Assembly (NCBI RefSeq): GCF_014633365.1
Contig: NC_068351.1
Span: 4,388,879 to 4,452,878, forward strand
Length of the DNA: 64,000 bases
From: Diospyros lotus
Lineage: Eukaryota > Streptophyta > Magnoliopsida > Ericales > Ebenaceae
Reading direction: 5' to 3'
Below the pieces are notes generated by a model. The model was not told the origin of the DNA. It did no database searches and saw only the letters and a list, made by a program, of their open reading frames with translations. This document shows, piece after piece, positions 47,578 through 60,110 of the stretch (positions within the stretch are counted from its first letter, which is position 1; each line of letters starts with the position of its first letter). The translations under genes and the position numbers were made by a program.

Positions 47578-50282
47578 GTGAGAATAGGATTACATGCTCA
47601 TAGGTGATTGTATCCAGTTTTGATTGATAATCAGTTACTTTTCTCAATTCACTAAGGTGGATGTCATATTCTTTAGCCACCTCAAATTGACATTTGCTAC
47701 TTGTGAATCAATTAAGAGTACTTCTTAGGCCATTCTATTTGTGTGAGTCTCACTTTCTTTGACATTTCTTAATTTCTGTTCTTCATATGTACATAGGGTC
47801 ATCTCTGCATTTGTCCAACTGCTGAAGCCAAATAAGCTCTTTGTTTAGTTTCAATTGTTAATTCCTTCTTATGGTCTTATAGTTGCTAGGCTGTGTTGAA
47901 TAAATCATTGTCACGACCCTAGGCTATGGGAGGGGTAATTGTGTAAGTTGAGGGTTGTTGTTAGTGTAGGGAGGGGTAATTGTGTAAGTTGAGGGTTGCT
48001 GTTGTTGTAGATTGGTTAGAAGCAGTTAGTGGTTGTCTAGGTTGTTGTAAAACAGTTAGAAGCAATGGCTGTTACAAGGCTGTTGGGCTTTCAGTTACTG
48101 CACTACTGAAGAGTAGTTGAGGATCCCTATAAAAGGGGTAGTTCATTGTAAGAGGAAGAAATTCAGGAAATTGAAGGTTCAATCTTTCTTTCTTCCCGAG
48201 TCTCTCTCATTTCTATCTCAACTTTCTTATCAGTTCTCCCTCTTTACTTGGAATCTTACTAAAATAACCACTCAATCATGTTTTGTTGACATCTGGTACC
48301 TTTAAGTGGGTGTGATCCTGTACAAATTTCCTTATCGAGCAATGTTTGGTAGATTAACTTTCTATTTGCACCTGTTATTTACAACAGGATCCAACGAACA
48401 ACTTTAAATGGTAAATTTGTACTCTGGAATATTAAATGGTCATTATCTTTTCTAATTGTCAAGATATTCCTATTGGCAAATGATATCAAATCTTCGCATC
48501 TCTTCAAATAATATAACATATTCCTAGTTATCCCAAATGATAAATTTCTGGTGCTCGAATTTGTTTTTATTCTCTTAGATGTTTTTTTGTTAATTGTATA
48601 TTAAGAATGATGTTTGATTGCTATGGCCAAACTTTTTATGAAATTCAATTAAGGCCTATGACAGCCCTCACAAATCTGGTAAGAATCTCCTTTTATATGC
48701 TCCAAGGCTACGTATAACCTCTCAAATCTAGCTGGCCACCATCACATTCAGGTGAAGCAACCTTCATGGAAGAGGCAACCACACCTGCAAAAACGAGGGG
48801 AAAATAATATGCAGTTATTATTAGATCCAAATCCCTGTTAACAGACGGGAAAGACAACCAACAAAAGCAGCATCGCCAACTAAAGATTATAAATCTAATT
48901 GCCGATATAAGAATTACTCATATATCGTAGATACCAGATCAAGAGCATTTTGTATCTTCAAGTAGGTTGTCATGTTCTCCATTCTCGCAACAACATGCGT
49001 CTTATTTGATAATTTTCCCCAAAATATGTACATACAAATCCCCTCACGCCTTTTTAGATGTTTTCTTTTAACTTTGCCATGCCAATGGCAGAGGAGATAA
49101 GAGTGCTTACCACATATATGTTCATAAAACATTTTCCAGTACATTAATTATCCACCATCTATACCTCATCTACCTCCCTACCCATCTACTTTAGTACCTT
49201 CCCCACCTCAGCTGCCTCCTTCATTAATAATTCACTAGATTTAATTGGGTGCCACCTAATGACATTTTCCATCCATGTATTTGGCATATAATAAAGCAGT
49301 GGACATGCATTTGCATATTTTTGTGTGTTTCTTTATTCCGCGGTCTGATTTTTGTATTCATGCATTTTCTTTTATGACTGAATGCAGCTAATACATTTGG
49401 GAAGCTTTGATCTTACTTCCAAATTGTAAATGTGCATCATCCAGCAACCTGCATATTTGTTGGTTTAATTCTTTTATGTATGTAAGCATACAATAGCATA
49501 CTTAATAAATGATGAGTGAAATGCACTCAATCTGAACAAATTATTGCTTAAGGGATTGTCTAGGTTCACTTGTAGGTATACTGGAGCAGTCGTTATTTTA
49601 GTGAAATACAAACAAATCAAAGCACATTATTTCTTTAGTGGTGACCAAAAATATAAAAAAAGAGAAAAAGACCTAAAATAGAAAAAACCAATATGTGCCA
49701 TGTTTTGCAACTGGGACAAAAATGTCTCCTTATATATTATTTTACGTGCCTGAGTTTCTTTATAAAAGGATCCATACACTTAAAAAGTGTTGTCAAGAGT
49801 GAAACTAATGGGAAGAAGTGGAAGAGAGAATTATATAATACTTCTTTTGCCTTCTCAGTCCCTGATATTATATTCCCAAGCATATTGGTGATATTTTTTC
49901 GGAATATTTCTTTATAGTGGTTTGCTTGGCATGTTTTAGGAATAAAGAAATTTGTCTGAGAATGCTCATTGATGTAATTTTTTGTTTTCAGATTCTTATC
50001 GATTGCTTTATTTGTCTAGCTGATACAGATTCCAGTTGATTTGTTGAGGATGATGTTGAAAATTCATTTGTTCATTTGGTTTTATGGCATGACTATGAAT
50101 TTCATGATGTAGGAAAGTATCAAAAGCACAAATATCATGTGTATTTGATTTTATGGTATAATTGTGAATTTCATAATAGATGTTAAAGCTTCAATTCTAT
50201 TTTCCCTCCTTATTGTTGTGTCTGTACCCTGCCATCGCAGTAGTAGGGTGGCATTTTGTCAGACTTAGGATAAGGGTACTGT
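47578..50282 (+). other. 5' part of the last visible CTR1 intron
   Basis: It follows the donor after KKYTVK (47577). No DFG-encoding exon is seen. At about 47910-48300 there is an LTR-like stretch beginning TGTCACGACCCTAGG, with a 41-bp-spaced repeat (GGGAGGGGTAATTGTG at about 47929 and 47970), a TATA-like CCTATAAAAGGGG (48128-48140) and a CT-rich tail. Its end and target duplication are not found. The rest shows nothing I can name. Confidence 0.6.
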
Positions 50283-51207
50283 TGTCACAATCCCACTTTC
50301 ACACACTCTAGGATATCCCTCAAGAATTACACACTCACTCACACGAAGTAGGACATAATTTGAAGATACAAGAAAACAACACAGAACTCAAAGCACACAT
50401 GTGATGCATGAAGATTTATCCTGGTTCGGATTTCCTTTTGAGACATCCTATGTCCAGATTGATAAGGGGGTCTTGGCTTCACTATCTTGGAATCAGAAGA
50501 ACTGATTACATGCATCGCACTCTCTCACAGCCCTATACAGAAGTGTTAACTAAGGGATCACTAGATTTAATCTTTAGACAGTATTAGGCCTCTCACAATC
50601 ACATGCACTCACGGTTGATTGAAATAATAGAACAGAAAAATAAACAACAGAACAATAAATCGAACGGAAATAGAAACAAGAAATCAAACCACACAATGAA
50701 CACCAGATTTTTATCCTGGTTGAGTTCACTCTTGGAGTGGACCTACATCCAGCCTTAGAATCCTCCCAAGAGCAGCCTTATTTTATTGACAAACGATCAG
50801 TACAACAATACCCGAGTACACCCTCAATCGCTCACCAAGATTACAAAGGTCTATCCCACTTTCTAGCCTTTTCTCTTTGAACGAAAACAGAAGTTGCACT
50901 CGCAAAAAATGAATTCTTAGTAAAACGACTAACCCCCTTGCCCCCCTTATTTATAGACTAAGTGGGCGAACATCCCAATACAAATTACTGAAATTAGATA
51001 TTACTGGTTTTAACCTCTCAACTTAACTAAATTACAGTTGGAACAAATAAAAACTGCCTATCTATACTTTAGCTGCTTAACACAATTGTCTTCACTGATC
51101 GTATTGACTTGAGGCAAACTTCTAACAATACTCCACCATTTGCCTTGAGTTCAATCCATCCTCCAAAGCTGATCCTGCTCTCTTCTGGGACTTCATTCTA
51201 TACCTGA

Positions 51208-53047
51208 TCACTCCGCACAACAAACATTTAATATATTCAAACAATGGTGTAGTTTGGACAAAGGAACAGGTTTGGTAAAAATATCAGCTGCATTATTTTC
51301 TCCTGCAACCTTAGTTAGGCTTACTTCCTCCTTCTCAAGAATCTCCCTAATAAAATGATACCTAACATCAATATGGTGGGATTGATTCTTAGCCAAGTGG
51401 ATTGCGCTTTGGCTATCACATCTTAACTCAACCTTAACATTTCTTCCTAGGAGTTCACTCACAGTCCCTTTCAATGAAAGACCTTCCTCGATTGCTTCCG
51501 TAACAGCAATGTATTCATCCTCAGTGGTGGAAAGAGCCACCACGGGCTGCAGGTTGCTCTTCCAGCTTATAGTAGAATTCCATAGCTAGAAAACATCTCC
51601 AGTTGAGAATCTCCTCCGTCTAGGTCTGCTGCATAATCAGCATCCGAAAACCCTAAAATGCAAGGTTCTTCTTCTAGCTTTGCTCCATCATAAACCAAAG
51701 CTATACCTAATGTTCCTTTCACATATCTCAATGTCCATTTCACATCACAATGAGCCCTACCCGGATTGGCCATAAATCTACTAGATACACTCATAGCATG
51801 AGCCAAATCCAGCCTTGTACAGACCATGCTGTACATCAGGCTGCTCACTGCGTTTGAGTAAGGAATCTTACTCATTTCTCTCATGTTTGCTTCATTACTT
51901 GGGGACTGCTCATGGGAGAGTTTAAAGTGCTGTGCAAAGGGGACTGTAACCTCCTTTGCATCCAGCATATTAAACTTCTTAACCAACTTACTAAGGTATG
52001 CCTTTTGGGATAGGATAAGCTGTCTATGCTGCTTATTTCTCCTAATTTCTATGCCTAATATCTTACTAGCTTCTCCTAATTCTTTCATGTCAAAGGCTGA
52101 TCTCAATCTTAGCTTTAAATTTTGGATTTCTATGGCTGATTGACTAGCAATCAGCATATCATCTACATATAGGAGAAGGTATATCAATATCTTACCAGGC
52201 ATATGTTTGAAATAAACGTGGCTGCCAAATGCACTTCTTTTAAACTCTTGGACTATCATAAAAGAGTCAAATTTCTTATTCCATTGCCTAGGAGATTGCT
52301 TCAACCCATAGAGAGACTACCTACCTGAGAAAACATACTTGCTCTCTTTTCCCTCTAACCTCAAATCCCTTAGGCTGCTCCATAAGAATATTTTCCTCTT
52401 AACTCTCCATGTAGAAAGGCCGTGGTGACATCCATTTGATCAAGGATTAAATCTAAGTGTGCTGATATGGCTAAAAGGATCCTAATTGAAGTATGTCTCA
52501 CAACGGGTGAAAGTACTTCATTAAAATCTATGCCGGGCACTTGAGAGAAGCCCCTAGCCACTAGCCTAGCCTTGTACCTAGGCTTATCTTCTTTCCCAGC
52601 ACCTTCCTTAATCTTGAATAACCACTTACGGCCCACCACCCTCACATGGTTTTGATCATTGTCTATGCTAGATGGCCCTTCACTCTCCATACTATAGTCT
52701 GGGTCCTGATCTATAGGACTGTCTATTGTATTTTCAGACATCTCTTCTTCTGGATTTAGGTTTATAGGGCTATCTAAGACATTTTCTGAAGGTCCTAGTT
52801 GCTGTTCAACTTCCACAGCTTTAGTATTCCCTTCATTTCCCTTAGATTCATCTAAGTTTATGTCTTTTATGGTAGAGTTTTCATCAAAGGTCACATCCCT
52901 AGATATTATTGTCCTAGGTAACCCTGATTCTAGACTACACAATTTGTACCCTTTTACACCAGAAGGATACCCTATAAACAGACATCTTTTAGCCCTCGCT
53001 TCAGGTTTCCCTTGCTTGATATGGACATAAGCCAAGCACCCAAACAC
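51208..53047 (-). pseudogene. Copia A integrase tail, reverse transcriptase and RNase H, broken
   Basis: 53047-52370 starts with the integrase C-terminal region (FGCLAYVHI, RAKRCLFIGYPSGVKGYKL) and runs into RT (WLFKIKEG, ARLVARGFSQVPGIDFNE, MDVTTAFLHGEL). After a gap with stops, 52304-51567 has YVDDM with LGIEI and the RNase H start FSDADYAADLDG. 51543-51208 has TEDEYIA, LRCDSQSAIHLAKN and ADIFTKP. At least two frame breaks (about 52305-52370 and 51545-51590). Confidence 0.9.
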
Positions 53048-53638
53048 TCTTAAGTGGGGGTCTTAAATCCTATAGCAACTGAGGGAGATAAGTTTATAAT
53101 GTAGGTTGCTGTATTTACAGCTTCTCCCCAAAATTTTTTGGATAATTTGGCATGAAAAATCATGCATCTAATCCTCTCTAGCAAGGTCCTATTCATCTTT
53201 TCAGCAAACCCATTTTGCTTTGGATTTCCAGGGGTTGTGTTATGACCCTAGGGTTTGGCTAGGGTTTAGGAAGTAAATTGGTAAGAATTAGAAAAAGGAA
53301 GAGCAGAAAGGGAGGGAAAGAGAGAACATAACAGAAAGAATTGTGGGAGAAGAGAGATAACCGAGGGAAAGCTAGGAGAATTGAGAGAGAGAAATGGAAT
53401 TCAATTGCTATTCAAATTATGCCTTTCTCTAACTATGCCAGCCTCTTTATAGGCTTACAATTGAAGGAAATAACAGAAAATACAACCAACTACTATAACA
53501 GCTTTGCTAACTGTTTATACAAGAGTTAGTTATTTTTGCCTAATCTCTAAACTTCTACAATTAGGTCTACAACTTATTCATCATGGATTCCCCCCCAATT
53601 ACAATCATATCTTCAGGGTCACGACAATCTCCACCCCT

Positions 53639-54340
53639 TCAAACAATTTTTGTCCCCAAGAATTGACAGTTGTTAACCTGTTCTTCATCCAATACCGGCC
53701 TTAAAATCTGATTTCTTCTTCTCCTTTTTTTGTGCTTATCTCGTATCCTTCTTTTTTGCCTTTCCACGTCTTTTTCTCCGATGTCACATCTCCCAAACCA
53801 GATTGCAGTAACCTCCTCTTCCACAATATCAAAACTCTCGAACCAAATGGCTGCAACCTGTTCTTCCTTCATCATCTGAATTTGGTCCACACCAGGTGAA
53901 ATGGCAGCAATATTGTCATACAACTCGGGATCAAAATACCTCAAAACAACAATGTTAGTTTCTTCGACTGGAATTTCCTTGACCTGTGACTCCTCAACAG
54001 TAATAGTACTATTACTTGTCGCAACACCAAATCCAACCTTCGAAGCTCCTTCCTCATCTTCAGTAGGGACCTCCTCAAGTGGAGAGACTTTTACTTGCTG
54101 ATTGCTGGAGTACGCCAAAGGCTCACTTTCAGCAGATTTTTCCTCAAGTGGAACCTCATTCTCTTCTTTAGCAATTGCCTTTCCTTTCTTGTCATTCTGA
54201 GTTGCCTGATCCAATTCAGGTTTTCCCTCATTCTTTGCAATTACCATTCCCATTTTTAGGACCTCATCAACCTCATACTTCTCATCACTTGCATAAACTC
54301 CATCTTCCTCCTCCATTGCTACTTCATCAGCTCCTTGCAC
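53639..54340 (-). CDS. Unrecognised acidic open frame in the nested Gypsy-like element
   Basis: A 233-codon open frame just upstream of the polypurine tract and 3' LTR. It is rich in E, D and K, with recurring VEE/IWF motifs (AAIWFESFDIVEEEVTAIWF), and ends in a very basic tail (RQKRRIRDKHKKRRRRNQ). It sits where a protease or pol would normally begin, yet has no motif of either. It could be a gag C-terminal extension or element-specific sequence. Confidence 0.4.
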   Translation of the reverse strand: MQGADEVAMEEEDGVYASDEKYEVDEVLKMGMVIAKNEGKPELDQATQNDKKGKAIAKEENEVPLEEKSAESEPLAYSSNQQVKVSPLEEVPTEDEEGASKVGFGVATSNSTITVEESQVKEIPVEETNIVVLRYFDPELYDNIAAISPGVDQIQMMKEEQVAAIWFESFDIVEEEVTAIWFGRCDIGEKDVERQKRRIRDKHKKRRRRNQILRPVLDEEQVNNCQFLGTKIV

Positions 54341-54471
54341 TACTTGATTAGCAGCCTTAGAAGTTCCTTCGATCTATTGGCTGCTCTTAGGGTAACCTTT
54401 AGGCAGTAGCCCATGCTTTTGGTATATGGCTTCCAGCGCCAACTCTTGCAGCCTAGCCTTCTAGGCTGCTT

Positions 54472-54905
54472 ACTATACCATGGCTGGAAACATCATTCTC
54501 ACCATAGGCCTCAACGTTTCGTTAAGGCCATTAATGAATCTTGATAAAAAATAAGACTCAAGTCAAAATTGGATGGAAATTGAGCACAAGTACTTTCAAT
54601 TTCTCAAACCTAACCAGGTATTCCATAACCGAGCCCTCTTGTTTCAGCTTGTTAAGCTCCTCTTTATAGCTCTCATCTCTGATCTGATTGAAGGAAGCAG
54701 AGTATTCCCTAGAAAAAACATTCTATCGGAATAGTAACTTGAAATTTATGTGAAAATAGAATAAAAAAGTCATCCAATTATCTACTGAGGTCCTTGATTC
54801 CTTCCCTTGTTGTAGCACATAGTCCTTCAACCATCTCATCTGTTCAATTCCTTGAAAATTCACTGCAGTAACAACCTCTTGCTCAACTTTTAAGGATCTC
54901 TTCAA
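54472..54905 (-). pseudogene. Gag remnant of the nested Gypsy-like element
   Basis: Pieces in different frames match a Ty3-type capsid. MRWLKDYVLQQGKESRTSV reads in the frame from 54905. YKEELNKLKQEGSVMEYLVRF reads at about 54615-54680, and SRFINGLNETLRPMVRMMF at about 54480-54540. The order and spacing fit the retrotransposon gag core with frameshifts between. Confidence 0.7.
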
Positions 54906-54909
54906 AAAT

Positions 54910-56385
54910 TTATTCTGGTACTAAAATTCAGCAACCCAACCCAAGCCAATGCAATTGCTGCTTCAATTCAGCAACCTTAATCCGCTTCAGACATCGTCCT
55001 AGCAATAACCTAGATCTGAATCATCTTTTTAGCTGCTGCTGAATGGCCAGCAAATCAATTCCTGAAATCTGATCGAGTTTGTTCGGCCTTCAAGTCAGCT
55101 TACTATCAGCTTCCAACTCACCCAAAACCACTGCCTTAGTTACGATGGAGTAGCTAAGGACTATCGCCTTCCAAATTTCAACTTTTAAGAGTTTGATTGG
55201 CTCTTGTTGCAACTTCTTGTGAATCGCCGACTCTCACTTTCCCAAGTCACCGAAATTCTGTCCAAAATCACCTCACAGTAGTCGCCTAGGAGAATCACCT
55301 TGATCCAGTTGCTCGGAATTCCCTTATGGACTGTTTCCGACCGCAGATTCCTTCTCTCCTTAACTTCAATTCCGCAACCGAAGATTGAATTTGTTCGGCC
55401 TTCCAGTTCCCCTACTCACACATCTTCCAATTCGCGTTCAATTCCGCCTTGCAATTGGTCGCTGGGTTGGATTGCCTAGCCCGCTCAATTTTAGTTCATC
55501 TCTTCTACCTTCAAGTCGACTTCTCCAAATTGACAGCATGAGAATTGCCGCTAGCGGAAATCTGCTTCTAAATGGTTTCCGATTTCAATGGCCCAAGGCT
55601 TTGCTTCTCATCGCTACTTCCTTCTCGCTAGATTCAGTGCCTTCTTCTCTCACCCGATCACCGTCCAAGGCTTGGAGAACCACTAGCTTTGTTGCAATCT
55701 TCTTAGAGTCACTGTCGCCACCCAATCATCATCCACCATCCACCATCTTGCTTTTGAAGCAACTTCTGCTGCGTAACTCCTCCTTGCTTGATTTGACTTC
55801 GTCACTAAGAGCAATAGCCTATGGCTGCATGTAGATCGCGATCCTCCTGTTCCGCGTTCAATTCACAGCGGATTCAAGATTGCTCGGACTTGATTGCGAT
55901 CGCTGTAGCCTCCAATTGCTCCAATCTGCTTTTCTTTGATGCCTTAGTCTACTTTAGTCGTGCCTTCCTTCTCGCCCTTGTCACATGCAACGACTAGATC
56001 TGGGACGCGATCAAGGACACTTGAGTTTATCGCCGATTCCAGATTGCGGCTAGGATTAGGATTGGATGCACTAGATCTCCTCGCTGAGGAGCGTCGCCTT
56101 CAACATTCAAGTCCGATCACTGTCGGACTATCTTGGCTAATGTTGCCTTTAATACCGAGTCGATGTTTGCTTTGCACAACTTCGCCTCTCAATTCCGATT
56201 CAATTCCAGGCCAAATTTTACTTGCCTGAAGCACCAGAAATCGCTTGGCTCGTCGGAATTAAATGCCTGAATCGCCCTAGCTAACTACTAAGAACTTCCA
56301 GATCACCGCCTTTCAAGAATCGAATCTGAATTTAGCTATTAAAATCTCCACAATCACAACCGAGGAACGATTGGCTTTGATATCA
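54910..56385 (-). other. 5' leader region of the nested Gypsy-like element
   Basis: About 1.5 kb of mixed-composition sequence between the primer site and the gag remnant. It recurs in short words (GCCTT, TCAATTC, CCGATT) and has no stable frame on the minus strand. Plus-strand frames here (55385-55834, 55960-56229) have no family resemblance and I treat them as chance. Confidence 0.5.
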
Positions 56386-56747
56386 AATGTTACTATCCTA
56401 GGGTTTGGCTAGGGTTTAGGAAGTAAATTGGTAAGAATTAGAAGAAGGAAGAGCAAAAAGGGAGGGAAGGAGAGAACATAACAGAAAGAATTGTGGGAGA
56501 AGAGAGATAACCGAGAGAAAGCTAAGAGAATTGAGAGAGAAATGGAATTCAATTGTTATTCAAATCATGCCTTTCTCTAACTATGCCAGCCTCTTTATAG
56601 GCTTACAATTGAAGGAAATAACAGAAAATACAACCAACTAACTACTATAACAGCCTTGCTAACTGTTTATACAAAAGTTAGTTATTCTCGCTTAACCTCT
56701 AAACTTCTACAATTAGGTCTACAACTTATTCACCATGGATTCGGGTT

Positions 56748-57690
56748 GTTAGGTGTCTTAGGATCCCATTTTCTTTACATAGATGAGTGAATTCCTTATT
56801 ACAAAATTCTAAACCATTATCTGTCATAATTAATTATTTTAATTTTGCTTTTTTTCTGGTTTTCTATCATGGTTTTCCAGCCTTTGAAGGCTTCAAAAGT
56901 GTGGTCTTTTGACTTAAGAACATACACCCAAACCATCCTAGAAGAGTCATCTATAATTGATAGGAAATACCTAGCTCCACCATGAGTTAATGTTCGGGCA
57001 GGATCTCACAAATTAGAGTGTGTAAAGTCTAAAGGTGCTTTAGATGAATGTATGGCAGTTTTGGAGAATTTTACCATAGTTGATTTCCAAATATGCATGA
57101 CTCACATTTATCTAAATCTGTAAGTTTCCCTTCTCTTAATATTCCTTGCTTAGATAATTCCCTAAGGCCTTGCTCACTAATGTGAGCTATCCTAAAATGC
57201 TAAATCCTTGTCTTATCACAGGCTTTTACCTTAGTGGTTGCAGCTTCTCCACACAATGTGGAGGCTTGCAACACAGATTCCATTATTTAGGATTGCTCTC
57301 ATGCTTATTAGAAAGCCTCTAATCACCCTTAGGACTCTGCCATCTCCTCTATAGGAGTAGTTGTTTCTATCCAACTATCCAAGGGAAATTAAATTTCTTT
57401 TCAAATCAGGAACATATCTTACAGAATTCATTCAATGTTTTAATAGACCCATCATGCAGTTTGATCTTTATATCTCCTATGCCTTTAATCCTACATTCGT
57501 GATTATTCCCTAACAACACCTTACCCCTTTTATTTCTTTAAAATTCAAGAACCATTGCCTATGGGGTGACATGTGGAAAGAGCACCCAGAATCTAGTATC
57601 CATACATCTTTATCTGCATTTTCAGACACTACAAGTGCTTTGGCACTATCATAGTCATATTCACAAATGGATGACAAAATTTCAGACTTA
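56748..57690 (-). pseudogene. Copia A protease and integrase N-terminal remnants
   Basis: No long frame is left, but the stretch between gag and the nested element is the expected place for protease and integrase. On the minus strand the bases just right of the nested element (56749-56790) continue integrase sequence that resumes at 53232, in the conserved TPGNPKQNG region. Many stops. Confidence 0.6.
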
Positions 57691-57697
57691 GGCCTAT

Positions 57698-58348
57698 CTA
57701 GGAAATCCTTCTTTTTCTGAGGACAGTTTCTCTTAATATGTCATTCCTTATGCAGTTATAACATTTTATAATTCTCCTACCATTCTTGGATTTGGTCCTA
57801 GATCTTCCCCCTTGCCTAGGGTCCCTCTTATCGGGTTTAGACCTAACTGATAACACATCCCCAATTGAACTCTTTCCTTCTACCTTATGCTGTAATTCCT
57901 TTGAATTCAATGCCCCTATTACATCATCTAGGGTTAGGGTGTCCCTGCTATGTTTTAATATATCTACAAAAGTCTCATATGATTTTGGGAGATAATGTAA
58001 CAAGACTAATGCCTTATCCTCATCATCATATTTAACATCTATATTTTCCAGATCTAAACACAATTTATTAAAACTGTCAATGTGTTCTTGTAACCTTTGA
58101 CCTTCATTCATTTTGAATGTAAAGAATTTAAACTTCAAATATAATTGGCTAGATAGAGTCTTGGTCATATAAAGGCTTTCTAGTCTAAGCCATAACTCTG
58201 TCGTGGTTGTCATTTTAGACACCTCTCGCCGCACCTTATCCCCTAGACTCAATATCAAAGTATTATAGGCTAACCTAATGATTTCCTTTTTCTGTTCGTC
58301 CGAGTATGTTTTAGGAATCTTTACTTCACCATCTAAAGCTTCTTCCAA
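57698..58348 (-). pseudogene. Copia A gag, zinc knuckle broken
   Basis: The frame has the gag core (ELWLRLESLYMTKTLSSQLY, IDSFNKLCLDLENIDV, LLHYLPKSYETFVDIL, DDVIGALNSKE) followed by a basic region. The zinc knuckle begins CYNC but then leaves frame; a one-base deletion and a stop codon are seen within the knuckle. Probably not functional as an RNA-binding Gag. Confidence 0.88.
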
Positions 58349-59505
58349 TCCTATGTTCCCCGCAATGCCCTCTTTTTCATTTTCTAGAGGCCAAAATCAT
58401 TCTAGCCATCAAAATTTTCAATATCATATCTGGTGGCAGACATTCTCGACACTATGTTATGATAGAAAGATGAATATAATGAAATCTTGACTTTCTTGAT
58501 CCTAAATACTAGCTTTGGTACCAAGTTGTTAACTAAGAGATCACTAGATTTAATCTTGAGACGGGATTAGGCCTCTCACAATCGTGCACACACCTGGTTG
58601 ATTGAAATAACATAACATAAAAATAAACAACAGAATAATAAATCGAACAGAAATAGAAACAAGAAATCAAACCACACGATGAACACCAGATTTTTATCCT
58701 GGTTCAATTCACTCTTGGAGTGAACCTACATCCAGCCTTAGAATCCTCCTGAGAGCAGCCTTACTTTATTGACAAACAATCAGTACAGCAATACTCGAGT
58801 ACACCCTCAATCGCTCACCAAGATTACAAAGGTCTATCCCGCTTTCTAGCCTTTTTTCTCTAAACGAAAACAGAAGTTGCACTCACAAAAAATGAATTCT
58901 CAGTAAAACGACTAACCCCCTTGCCCCCTTATTTATAGACTAAGTGGGCAGACATCCCAATACAAATTACCTAAATTAGATATTACCGGTTTTAACCTCT
59001 CAACTTAACTAAATTACAGTTGGAACAAATAAAAATGACCTATCTATACTTTAGTCGCTTGACACAATTCTCTTCACTGATCGTATTGACTTGAGGCAAA
59101 CTTCTAACAAGCAGTTGTCCTAACCAAAAATTACAAAGCTATAACACAAACTTCTCTCTGGCATACACAACACATACTCTTTCTCTCAAGATAGAATGAA
59201 ATCAATAGTTGAAATAACCCGCCTCAACCCTTCATTTATAAACCATAGAGGGCGGGAGTTACAAGGATTTAAACGAAACCAGTAGCCAGCTTATACACGT
59301 GGCAGTTACTGTTACATTATGTAACTAGTGGACTTCTAGAAGCCTCTTGATACCCGCACCCTTCTTTGATTCTTTCCTCTCCTGAGTCTCAAGACTTAAT
59401 CCTAGGCTAATCTTTTTACAAATTCTCCACCATTTGCATAGGATTAGACTTCATCAAGACAGACACTTGCACTCAACAATACCTGACCCACTCTTCTTAT
59501 CCAGC

Positions 59506-60003
59506 CTATTGGACCACCTGAAGCAGCTTCAAATAATGCTTCAACTTTGCCATAGGAACACATTTCGTGAAGATATCTGCAACATTCTCGTCACCTACAA
59601 CTTTTATTTGATTTATCTCCTTTTTATCTAATATTTCCCTAATAAAATGGTGACGGACATCTATGTGCTTTGTCCTTTCATGGTGAGCCTGATTTTTGGA
59701 CAAGTGTATGGCACTTTGACTATCACACATCAAAGTGGCATCCACTACAGTCCCTAGGAGTTTGCCTTTTAGCCACATAGCCTCTTTTATTGCCTCAAAT
59801 ATTGCTATATATTCTGCCTTAGTTGTAAATAAAGCCACCACATGTTGGAGGCTTGATTTCCAATTGATAGTAGAATTCCACAACTTAAAAACATACTTGG
59901 TTGTGGATCTTCTTTTATCTAAATCAGCAACAAAATCAGCATCCGAGTACCCTAGGATGCTGGCTAATTCTCCTTTATTTGCTCCACCATAGGACAAAAC
60001 CAT
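59506..60003 (-). pseudogene. Copia B RNase H
   Basis: A frame of 165 codons with GYSDADFVADLDKRRST, TTKAEYIAIFEA, LMCDSQSAIHLSKNQ, HIDVRHHFIREIL and VADIFTK, the standard Copia RNase H with its active-site acidic residues. It is separated from the RT frame by a break near 60004-60110. Confidence 0.9.
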
Positions 60004-60110
60004 GCTGCTAGACCCTTTTAAATACCTAAATACCCAATTAACAGCATTCCAGTGGTGCTTTACCTAGATTTGCCATGAATCTGCTCACAACACTTATTGC
60101 ATGAGCCAAA

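Larger units (their letters stand above)
53238..56743 (-). mobile_element. Non-autonomous Gypsy-like LTR element nested in Copia A
   Basis: LTRs are 53238-53625 (388 bp) and 56388-56743 (about 356 bp, missing about 36 bp at its outer end). They share CCTAGGGTTTGGCTAGGG and the following roughly 350 bp. GGTTG flanks both sides (53233-53237 and 56744-56748). On the minus strand, TTTGATATCAAAGCC, a worn tRNA-Met-type primer site, follows the 5' LTR, and GAAGGGGTGGAGAT precedes the 3' LTR. The internal 2.8 kb has gag remnants but no protease, RT or integrase. Confidence 0.85.
50544..59109 (-). mobile_element. Copia A: full-length but degenerate Copia element nested in the Copia B LTR
   Basis: LTRs are 50544-51127 (584 bp) and 58527-59109 (583 bp). 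They begin TGTTAACTAAG and end CTTCTAACA, and look highly similar. Flanks AGAAG (50539-50543) and AGCAG (59110-59114) form a 5-bp target duplication with one change. On the minus strand the primer-binding region TTGGTACCAAAGC abuts the 5' LTR, and TGGTGGAGTAT precedes the 3' LTR. Without its own nested insert (53238-56743) it is about 5.1 kb, the usual Copia length. Confidence 0.92.

Noticed and set aside
48914..49144. Minus-strand 76-codon open frame inside the CTR1 intron
   Set aside because: No motif or homology recognised; the length is compatible with chance.
55385..56229. Plus-strand open frames of 149 and 89 codons
   Set aside because: They lie in the leader of the nested Gypsy-like element, opposite to its coding strand, and look like chance frames in low-stop sequence.
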